Origin: Hofstenia miamia | Lineage: Eukaryota; Xenacoelomorpha; Acoela | Assembly: GCA_004352715.1 (NCBI GenBank) | Contig: SCFE01000091.1 | Span: 324,515-388,514 of the forward strand | Direction of reading: 5' to 3' | DNA length: 64,000 bases | Shown here: positions 22,201 to 33,943 of the stretch, piece after piece | How the letters are laid out: each line of letters opens with the position of its first letter | Position numbering within the stretch: the first letter of the stretch is position 1 | Notes under the pieces: model-generated | Databases searched by the model: none | What the model was told of the DNA's origin: nothing | Seen by the model: the letters and a program-made list of their open reading frames with translations, nothing else | Translations under genes and position numbers: made by a program

Positions 22201-25200
22201 GAGCAAATTACAAATGAATTTACACAGTCACTCTTTGCCAAGTTCAATAACTTATCTTCCATCGATAATACGCTCCAATATTTCCGCATACCCTTATGCC
22301 GAAATAGAAGTTCTTCCAAACATTCTTCCTCGAAGCCATGTATACTCATCAACAAACTACATGTATCTCCCGTCCTCTAGTTTTCAACTTAATTCTATTT
22401 TTTTAAGTTTAAATGTACTGTAATCTATTGCATTTTACTTCAAGTTTTACAGTACACGACATAAAGCTAAAAAATATTATTGCTTGCCAAAAGTTTACAG
22501 ATATTCCAAAATTGAATTAAATCTGTTGTATTATTTTGTGTATATGCTACAGTAAGATTGTGAATTAAGAATTTCGTGAAATACTTAAATTTCAGTGAAT
22601 TTGTGAAATTGCTATTGCACTAAAACTTTCACCGAACAACTAAGTTTGAGGAATTAGAGTTAGAATTCGGGGCTAGTTTTAATATTTTTCCAATAAATAC
22701 ATGAAGTATCTAGGTATTTTAATGTTTTTATAAAGTTACCTAGGTGAAATACTAATTTCACAAATTTCCTGAACTTTAGGTATTTCACGAAACTCCTAAT
22801 TTTACAATCTTACTGTAACATATATATGATTTAAAAGACAATTCAAAACCATTTTATAATTATGATTTTTCCAACAAGTTTTTAATGCCAAAATGGGAGT
22901 TTCATATTTTTTTATTCAACAAGTTGACTACATTTTATATTTTTAATTATTTAGCAACAGCATGCGTAAATGATGTTAAATGGGATACATGTTTGGCAAA
23001 TAAGGCAGCGGGATTTTTATCAAGATATTATAACAATCATAGTCCTAATAGCGAGCGAGAAGATATATGTAATGCAAATAATGTTGGAGAAAATATATAC
23101 TACACATTCTCCTCACCATGGAGTCCAGCAGAAGCTTTTAATGCAGTCAAGAGTTGGTACTCAGAAGTTGATTTTTACAAGGTAACAAATTCATAGTAGT
23201 CTTAAATATTGAACAACAATATCTTTGGTTTCAATTTCCAATTGATATTTTTATATTGCTATACATGTAGATATCTGTCTTCTGTGTATTTAACTATTGA
23301 AAATATGTTTTCAACTGATGTTCTCATGTGGGCAAACGAAGCATTCCATTGAATTACGGATGTTTTAATAAATAACAAAGAATGATTTTTCTAAATGCCA
23401 TTTTATATTACTTGTAATTGTAAGCTGTTCTCTATGTCATAGTCATAGTCCAGGGACGCAAATTCATTTTGATAACATGTTGGAACAGATTGTCACTAGC
23501 GCACTGAGAGTATTCGAACCCGACTCCACTCGAAATTTATGCATTTACAATTTTCGAGTCGGGTCTAGTCAACTCGAGGAGTGTTAACTTGATAATGAAT
23601 AATACATTGCGTGTTTGCCTAATTCAAAGAAATATGTATAATATTCTGATTGAAAAACTTTTCTACAATTTTTTTTCATTTACCGAATTGTCATTGTCTG
23701 GTGAATGAGCATAACTATCATAAAAGTGTTCGATTGATTGTGATATTACGTTCGCGTAAGATTAAGATTGGCTTCTAATTTTTAAACATAAAAAATTTCA
23801 CTTTCTATTCATTCATAAAAGCAATGTTAAAACCTTATTCCAATTCAAGTTTGTAAGCAAATTTAACGCAATTATTCAAATGATAGATAAAATTAGCATT
23901 GATTGATTAATATACTATACTGTACTATTCTACAATATAATATCTAATTCCAAATTTTAAACGAGAATTCATTTTTTCATGCTGGTAAAGCAGTTGATTA
24001 TTTCATAGTATTTACATTTATGTTGTCGATGAGCATAAACAAAACTCAAGATTGAAATCAAACTCGACTCCACTTGAGATCCAACTCGACTCGAATTTTA
24101 AAAGGCCCACTCGCAAGGCCCTAATTGTCATCCATTTTTGCTTTCTCTCACAATAAACATGTATATGCACACCGATAAAATTGCATTAATATATAAAAAT
24201 GGAAATAAAACAGAACTTTAATTTGGTTTGATTGGTATTGGATAATAAATCGCGTCAAAAGTAATATAAAATCATTTTTGAAGGATCACCAGAAATGTTG
24301 ACAGGCCATCATAGACAGTCGAAATAGTTCTTGATTTATTTGAATTCTAACTGATATCCCAATGACTCGGTCCGCACCCCCTCCCCTCTCTGGCTCCAAC
24401 TCTTTATATTGAAATATAACATGCAAAGTTGTATTTGCAGTTCAATTATACTTTTCATGTAATTTATGTTCCATACAATGTAGTTATGTAATATAGAGCT
24501 ATTCTGAAGTTCAACAAAAAATACATACATTTGCATTGACCTATGATAAAAGTATGAAAAAACTTATAGTCTAATACACGAATTCATACACGGTACTTTG
24601 ATCATTCATAACATAGGCCGTTTATATAAATTATACTTTAATCGTTTAGAACTTCATTGAATTAATAATATTAGGTTTTCAGCCTTGTTCAATTCAAAAT
24701 TTATTGGAATGAAGAAGATTAAGACAATAAGCATAATTTCCAGTGTTCCTAAGTTTTTCCACATAAACAATAAATATGTAAATTAGTATAAAAACTTTAA
24801 GTTACAAAAAGTACTCTAATAGTTATCATTATAAGAAAATAGCGAATAATATTAATTAAAAAAGTGATGTGCGCATTTCAACTCCTTGATAATGCAAGGT
24901 TTCAAACATCAACGCTTTAAAAAACAAGTCTGAATTTGTTTTTAAGAAGTCCTTAAACATTTTAGAATTATAGCCATGAGTCTACAACTTCTACCATATC
25001 GTATTTTATGAAAATATCAAAATAAATTAATAAGAATTAAATAATTTTGTATTTTCGCTTAGCTTATTTAATAAGTTTAAAAATTAATTCTGTTTCAATT
25101 GAGATTTCTACATTGAAATAGCCAAATTGATAGATTCTGTATTTTTTTTTCAGTTTGTCTATTATATTTACTTCTTCAAGAATTGACACTGAAGAAGAAA

Positions 25201-28200
25201 TCTAGTAAAATATAAATATTTAATAAGATGAATTTAACTGCATATGTGAAGTACATACAGATCTCAAAAAATGTAAATCATTTAAATGCACACCACCAAA
25301 TGGCGGACTTCACAATCGGGAGTGTGGACTCGAGAAGTGGCAGTATAGGATCCACACAGACCAAATGACAACGGCATAAGTGGACAGATGAGCAGAAAAG
25401 AACAGCATTGGAGTGTTACAGAAGAAGCAGGCCAGATGAGAGGGGTTACAGGAAGAGAATGTTGGAAGAATGGATGAAGGCAAGAACGGGATTAGAAGTT
25501 ACAGAGCAGAGGCTTGCAGGAGAAGTGCGAAAGTTACAGTTGGATTAGAGTAAAGGGAAAAAGAGAGTTGAANNNNNNNNNNNNNNNNNNNNNNNNNNNN
25601 NNNNNNNNNNNNNNNNNNNNNNNNNNNNNNNNNNNNNNNNNNNNNNNNNNNNNNNNNNNNNNNNNNNNNNNNNNNNNNNNNNNNNNNNNNNNNNNNNNNN
25701 NNNNNNNNNNNNNNNNNNNNNNNNNNNNNNNNNNNNNNNNNNNNNNNNNNNNNNNNNNNNNNNNNNNNNNNNNNNNNNNNNNNNNNNNNNNNNNNNNNNN
25801 NNNNNNNNNNNNNNNNNNNNNNNNNNNNNNNNNNNNNNNNNNNNNNNNNNNNNNNNNNNNNNNNNNNNNNNNNNNNNNNNNNNNNNNNNNNNNNNNNNNN
25901 NNNNNNNNNNNNNNNNNNNNNNNNNNNNNNNNNNNNNNNNNNNNNNNNNNNNNNNNNNNNNNNNNNNNNNNNNNNNNNNNNNNNNNNNNNNNNNNNNNNN
26001 NNNNNNNNNNNNNNNNNNNNNNNNNNNNNNNNNNNNNNNNNNNNNNNNNNNNNNNNNNNNNNNNNNNNNNNNNNNNNNNNNNNNNNNNNNNNNNNNNNNN
26101 NNNNNNNNNNNNNNNNNNNNNNNNNNNNNNNNNNNNNNNNNNNNNNNNNNNNNNNNNNNNNNNNNNNNNNNNNNNNNNNNNNNNNNNNNNNNNNNNNNNN
26201 NNNNNNNNNNNNNNNNNNNNNNNNNNNNNNNNNNNNNNNNNNNNNNNNNNNNNNNNNNNNNNNNNNNNNNNNNNNNNNNNNNNNNNNNNNNNNNNNNNNN
26301 NNNNNNNNNNNNNNNNNNNNNNNNNNNNNNNNNNNNNNNNNNNNNNNNNNNNNNNNNNNNNNNNNNNNNNNNNNNNNNNNNNNNNNNNNNNNNNNNNNNN
26401 NNNNNNNNNNNNNNNNNNNNNNNNNNNNNNNNNNNNNNNNNNNNNNNNNNTTAGAGAAAGATAGAACAGATCACGAGGAAATGAAGATGATGCTAAGGGA
26501 AGAATACAAGAGGAGAGTAAGGAAGGTACTACAGAAGTCAGCATTGAATGGGCAGAACAGCATAAAGGCATTTAATACGTGGGCAATACCAGTGTTGAGA
26601 TATTCAGCAGGAATAGTTAGGTGAAACAAGAATGAACTGAGGGAAATAGACAGGGAGAAAAGGAAGATACTAGCAGCAGAGAGAGCATTCAACCTAATTG
26701 GAGATGTAGATAGGCTGTACATGGCAAGGCATAAAGGAGCGAAAGGGCTGCTAAGTGTAGAGGAAACTGTAGAAGCAGAAGCACTAGGGCTAAAGGAGTA
26801 TGTAGAAGAACAACCTAAAGGATCCCTACTAAAGGTCACTAAGGAATTAAGGAAGATAAGAAATGAGAGTGAAGGAAAGAAGATATACCAGAGTAAGATG
26901 GAATCAGAGAGACAAACAAGGTATAGGCAGAAGGCAATGCATGGAGAATACTGGAGGAACACAGAAATGTGTGACAGAGAACAGAGCAACAAGTGGTTAA
27001 AGAAGCAGGACTGAAGAGAGAAACAGAAGCACTGATAATTGCAGCACAGGAGCAAACAATAAGAACAAACTGGGTGAAGAAGCATATAGACAGAAGAGCA
27101 GAAATATGTGATAAGTGTAGGCTATGTATGAAAGAGGAGACAGTAGATAAATCTGATAGCAAGGTGTAAGAAGTTGGCACAGAATGAGTATAAGTTCAAG
27201 CATGACAAGGTAGGAAGAATGGTACACTGGAATTTGAGCGGGCAGCATGGGTTAGAAGCAAGAGACAAAAGGTATGAGCTCAAGCCACAGGGCGTCATAG
27301 AAAATGAGACGGATAAGATACTGTGGGACTTCAACATACAGACAAGCAAGGTGATAGAAGCATGAAGGCCAGACATAGTAGTGGTAGACAAAGAGAAAAG
27401 ATTAGGAACCAAAGGACAGGAATGTAGAAAACAAGGCGAAAGAGAATATAGACAAGTACAGGGAGTTGGCAGAGGAAATAGAAAGGCTGTGGAAGTTAAA
27501 TTAGGTTGAAGTAGTCCCGGTATTAGTAGGAGCACTAGGAGCAGTGAGTAAGAAGCATAAGAGATACTTGGAGAAGTTGGGAGTACCAAAGTGGGGAGGA
27601 GCGGTAGCACAGAAGGCAGCATTGTTAGGAACAGCTAGAGTCCTGAGGAAAGCTCTCAGATGGGAACTGGTGAGTTCCCCGAGCTGAGAGGGATACCAGC
27701 ATGAAGCTGTGAGAAGAAATGAAATAATAATATTAATAAGATTCAAAAGCAATTGATTGCTAAAATAAACGAGTACAAAAACTATAAACTACTAAACTAC
27801 AAAAAGCTATTTACAAAAAATAATAAATATATATAATTTTAAAATGTGTGTGTTGTGTGTGTGTGTGTGCATTTTATACAAAATTTTCAAATGAATGTAG
27901 TGTATTGTTGTCGTTAAGTAGGCATTGTCTATTAAAGAGGAATGTTCGCAATTTCTTTCTAAATTTTTTTTAAATTTTTTTCGAATTTAATTTCTCTATT
28001 TAAGTTATTCCATAATTTAGTTGCTGTGTGGTGAAAACTATTAGAATGCTTATCCAAGCATAAAAATGTCGTAGAACGTGTCATTTAATTTAATATTTTG
28101 TTTTAAAAACGAAATTGCGGACTAACCAAATTTGAATTTAAATTGTATTGTTAACATATGCATTTGAATTTGATAATAAAGCGATAATATTTTGTATTTT

Positions 28201-31200
28201 AATCGATAATTGAATGCATTGTCATGTTTTTGTGCAAAATTGAGTATTTTAAGGAACCAATTGAAGGTTTTAGACAGGAGGATGCGATGTTTTGAATAAA
28301 TATTTGTAAAGAGGAATGAGCAATATTTAAAGTGTGAGAGGCAGAGTGCATTTAATAATTGTTTGTGGTACATATTTGAAATATTTCTGAGATGAAACCA
28401 TTTTTTAATTTTAGCCATGAAGAATTGTTCCAAATTTAAATCATTGTCAATCTCAACACCTAAATAATAGATTCGCTTTGTTTTATTGGTAAATGATTTA
28501 ATTTAAGTTCTATGTTTTTTGTTAGATTTCTGTTTGTCTTAAGGGAGAATATTATGAATTGTGTTTTTTCAATATTTACTTTCAGTTGATTATTTGAGAA
28601 ATATTTTTTTAAATTTTCGATATAGAGATTATTAGTTGCATAAAGGCACTTATATCAGTACTTATAAGACAGGTATCATCTGCATATTGATAAATTTTAC
28701 TGTTTTTTACTTGTTGAGTTATGTCATTAACGTAGATTGCAAATAGAATAGGTCCGAGAACTGTGTTTTGTGAAACCCCACAATCCGTTATATTATATTT
28801 TGATTTTTTTACCTTTAAATAGAACTGTTTGCTGTCGATTTTTAAGGAAACTCATTATTAAGTTAACAGATTTGTTATCAAAGCTATGATATCTTAATTT
28901 GTCCCTTAATACTTCAAAATTCATTGAGTCAAAAGCATTGCTCAAATCAAGGAGTGCAAAACAACTACATTTGTTTAGGGTTAAACTAGATTTTATTTGT
29001 TCTGATATTGATAACTATTACGAAAACCAAATTGCTTTTTTGAAAGAATATTTTCAGATATCAAATTTGCCTTTATTTAATTATTTAATAATTTTTCAAA
29101 TAGTTTACTAAAGGGATTTCCAATATAAATGGGCCTATAATTTTGTGCATTTAGAGGGTCGACTTTTTTATATATAGGACTTATGTCAGATTTCTTAAAT
29201 AAATTCGGGAATTCATTATCAATAATGCAAATAGTAGATGTTCACTAAAGATATGAAAATGACGTGTAATAATAAAGATTGGAAAATTTAGGATGCCGTT
29301 GATTTATTTTTGTCTAAAGTTTATATTATGGTTTCTAGTTAATTTGCCTTTATTAGTCTATAAGAATATTATGTTTTTCCTGGGAATTTATAAATATTTT
29401 TCTTTCTCTTATATTGGGGAAAATTGAAATGGCCAAGCTCCTTAAATATTTTTTACGTGGTCTATTATTCGTGTTTTTTCTGTTGTAGTTTGGTTATCAA
29501 TAGTTAATTCATTAATATCAGTTGAAATTCCTTTACTTTTTCCCAAAAATTTATGAATATATCGCCATTTTTCGTTTGTATTATTTAGTTTATTGAAGAA
29601 ACTTTTTTGTTTTAAGGCAGATTTTTTATTTCTTAATTGTTTAATAATCTTCTTTGATTTTTCGTAATTAGTCCAATTATTTGTTGTCGGTGCTATTTGA
29701 GCGAGATCAAACAATTTTCTTTTAATACTAATTCATGTATATCACTATCGTCGGCATTTGATAAAGCAAACCTGCGCGCTGATAATTTTACTTTGCGGTA
29801 CTTAATTGGTGCCGCTTTATTAACTGGATTGCAAATTTCTTTTGAAATACAATAATAATAATAATAAGAATCAAAGCAATACATTTGCTAACAGATACAA
29901 TTAATCTACAAACTATATATAAAATATATAAGAGCAAAAGCAAATTTTTTGCTGAAAAAAGACTAAAAACTACAAACTAAAATATATAAATATATATAAA
30001 ATATTCAAAATCAATAAATATGCACAAGTACTTAAAGGGCACCATTTTTAGATATACGGACTCCATGTATGTAATTGATTGGAAATGCCCAATAACAATT
30101 GCTTTTTCAATAAGTAATATTTAATTTTTTTCTTAAAATGCTTATAATTTGGTTCGATTTTTAAAGTAACATCTAGATTATTCCACAATGCGCAAGAATT
30201 AAATGTAAAAGAGTCCTGCCGGTTGATTTTACTGAAAATTTTATTTGTTTTTTGATTGAATTGAATATATTGTTGTAAAAAATTTAAAGAATTACATTCA
30301 TTTATAAACTTATGAGTTAAACACAAAGATTGATACTGAATGGAATAGAGTGGAGGTAAAATATTATAAGATGATCGAAGTTCATTGGCTGATTGATGCT
30401 TATCAATAAAATTTAGTGATCTGAAGGCCCAATTATATATTCTTGCTGAGGATGACCTATTGTGAGCGTTGATACTTTGAAATAANNNNNNNNNNNNNNN
30501 NNNNNNNNNNNNNNNNNNNNNNNNNNNNNNNNNNNNNNNNNNNNNNNNNNNNNNNNNNNNNNNNNNNNNNNNNNNNNNNNNNNNNNNNNNNNNNNNNNNN
30601 NNNNNNNNNNNNNNNNNNNNNNNNNNNNNNNNNNNNNNNNNNNNNNNNNNNNNNNNNNNNNNNNNNNNNNNNNNNNNNNNNNNNNNNNNNNNNNNNNNNN
30701 NNNNNNNNNNNNNNNNNNNNNNNNNNNNNNNNNNNNNNNNNNNNNNNNNNNNNNNNNNNNNNNNNNNNNNNNNNNNNNNNNNNNNNGAATTCATCAAATT
30801 TCAACTCTCTGTCGATCACTACTCCTAGATAATTAACAGAATTACTTTGCTTAATTTCATTATCACATATCTTAATATTAATATTTTTAGAAATTTTCTT
30901 ATGATCTTTGGTGAAAAGATAATAAATTGTGGCCTATCTGCATTAATTTTCAATTTATTTATATTAAAATATACAATAAGGTCTTCGATGTCTTTAGTCA
31001 ATTGTCTGGTCGCTTCATAAGGATTTTGAGCTGTTCTTAGTACACATGTATCATCGGCATATTGATATATAGTTCGATTAGGAATCGTTTCGGAAATATC
31101 ATTCACATAAAGAGAAAACAATATTGGTCCTAGTACAGTGCCTTGGGGAACGCCTGAATTTGTTGTGACATAATTTGAATAGATTCTATCAATTTTTACT

Positions 31201-33900
31201 CTTTGATTACGATTACTTAAGAAACTAAGAATAAATATAGTCGCTGTTTTGCTAAAGCCTTGATTGAGCAATTTTGACTGTAGAATTTGAAAATTAATTG
31301 AATTAAAAGCCTTACTAAGATCGAGAAATGCAACGGCCGTGGAAATTTTTTTATTTAAATTTTGTTTTTTTCGTAATTGACAAAATTGCGTTAGTTGTGC
31401 TAAAGTTTGGCCTGAATCCGTATTGATTTTCTGATAAAATGCGATTCTCTTTAATAAATGTATACATTTGTGCTGCAAGAATTTTTTCAAATATTTTAGC
31501 AAACGAATGAGTAATACTAATGGGACGATAATTATTGGGATCTAATGGGTCGCCTTTTTTGAATAGTGGTGAAATATCAGAATTTTTTAAATATCTGGAA
31601 ATTGATTGTCAATAATACATTGATTAAATGCTAAAAGAAGATATTCGCCAAATATATGAAAATACTTTCTAATTATCCAATATGGCAAGTGACTAGAACC
31701 GCAAGACTTGTTTTCATCAAGTTTAAGAACTTCTTTTCTTAAATCGTAATATGAAATTAAACTGAAGTTAAATTGAGTTTTGATGTTACAATCAATTTTA
31801 GTGTTAGAAGAAATTTTGTTTCGGATTGTTTTAAATTCAGACTTGCCCATGTTTTCAAAAGTTTTGTTTAATACATTTGCAATTTTGCGTTTATCCCTAC
31901 ATATCATGTTATCATTACGTAACCCTTCAATGCTTATATTTAAACCTTTAAATTTTCCAATGCTTCTGTTTACAAAATTCCATTTTTGACTAGATTTTTT
32001 TAATTTTTAATGTAATCTTTAATCCTATAGCCATACATTTAGGAAGTTTTTTAATTACATGCTTTGGCGTTTTCATAATTGGTCCAGTTCGATTTAATTG
32101 GATTGGACTTGGCAGTCTCAAATAATTTATTTTTGATAATTATCTGCTGCTTAATTAGATCGCAATCACGCGGTCGCCTAACCGCAGCTGAGTATTTAGC
32201 GCTGCTGAATTTTACGCTAAGTGGAGTAACACAATTTATGAATATATCGCCATTCTTCGTTTGTACTGCTTAATTTATCGAAGAACCTTTTCTGTTTTAA
32301 GGCAGATTTTTTACTTCTTAATTGTTTAATTATCTTCTTTGATTTTTCGTAATTACTCCAATTAGTTGTTGTCGGCTCTGTTTTAGCGAGTTCAAACAAT
32401 TTTCTTTTAATGCTTACTTGTTCACGTATGTAATTATCATCGGCATTTGATAAAGCAAATTTTCGCGCCTTTAATTTTACTTTGCAGTACTTAATTGGTG
32501 CCGCTTTATTAATTGCATTGCAAATTTCTTTTGAGATATAATTAATTATAGAAGATCCAGATTTTAATGTGTATATATAGTTGAACGATATGTTTTTCAA
32601 AAGTGCTNAATTAAGTTGTTTTGTCTTGTTGGACAGTCAGTATTTATACAACGAAAATCATATGTGGCACAAAATTCTCTTAACGATTTTTTCTCAAGAT
32701 TATTAAAATAATTCATATTAAAGTCACCAAATATATTTATTGAATAGTAGGGATCACTTATTTCGGAAATTTCATTTGCCTTAAATTTTAGGTAGTCAAT
32801 ATGATAATTTTTGTTTGGATTGTATATGATATTAATCAGTTCTTTATGATATTTATTTCCAAATGATATAATTTCTATCCAGAGTGATTCAAATATATTG
32901 TGGTTCTAATTTACGCACTGGTTTTAAACATTTTGGTGCCAATATCATGAGTCCGCTACCTCTACTTAATCGGTTTTTTATGAAAATGTCATAATAATGT
33001 CGGTCAGGATTAAACAAATTAGGATCAGTGTCATGTTTAACCAAGTTTCGGTAATTAAGAATATTGCGTTTTGTCCTATCTTATTTATTAAGCTTAGAAA
33101 GTCATTTCTGTTTGAAATTAGACTTCTAGCATTGAGATATACAAATTTATAGTTATTGCAGTAATTTTTTAGTTTTATTTCTATTTGCGATTCTTCTAAA
33201 ATTGGTCCTGGGTTAAGTTTAATATCTCCTGAGAGTAGTAATCTTATGAAATAAAAATATTTATCGAGATTATTAGGAATACACGTTTTGAATTTAACTG
33301 TATATGCGTAGTATTTTAAAAGAAGAATTAAACATACTATTTTAAGAAAATTGCCGTTTGTTTTCTCATAAATTTTAGAGCAAAACTTGAAGATTTGGTA
33401 GAAAATGAACTTACTGAATTTAAGTGTTGTTATGTAGTAGTGCTTAGTGGTGGTGTGTTGTGAGTTGAGAGGTGATATGTCTGAGTGTATATAGTATATA
33501 GCTACATTTTTTAAACAAAGNATATACAAATTTATAATTATTGCAGTAATTTTTTAGTTTTGTTTCTATTTGCGCTTCTTCTAAAATTGGTGCTGGGTTA
33601 AGTTTAATATCTCCTGAGAGTAGTAATCTTATGAAATAAAAATATTTATTGAGATTATTAGGAATACACGTACTGAATTTAACAGTATATGCATAGTATA
33701 TTAAAAGAAGAATTAAACATACAATTTTAAGAAAATTGCCGTTTGTTTTCTCATAAATTTTAGAGCAAAACTTGAAGATTTGGTAGAAAATGAACTTACT
33801 GAATTTAAGTGTTGTTTGTAGTAGTGCTTAGTGGTAGTGTGTTGTGAGTTGAGAGGTGATATATCTGAGTGTATATAGTATATAGCTACATTTTTTAAAC

Positions 33901-33943
<43 letters not shown>

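Larger units (their letters stand above)
20874..22954 (+). other. intron 2 of the CAP gene
   Basis: 2.1 kb with a TA run at 21228-21251, a LINE RT relic (21740-22420) and a palindromic MITE (22550-22815). Confidence 0.6.

Noticed and set aside
23505-23530. TTCGAACCC word as a tRNA B box
   Set aside because: No A box or cloverleaf around it; it belongs to a repeat rich in ACTCGACTC words.
26471-27622. Long Ser/Leu/Cys-rich minus-strand frames
   Set aside because: Antisense shadows of RLE-LINE copy b, as shown by the matching plus-strand RT and endonuclease motifs.
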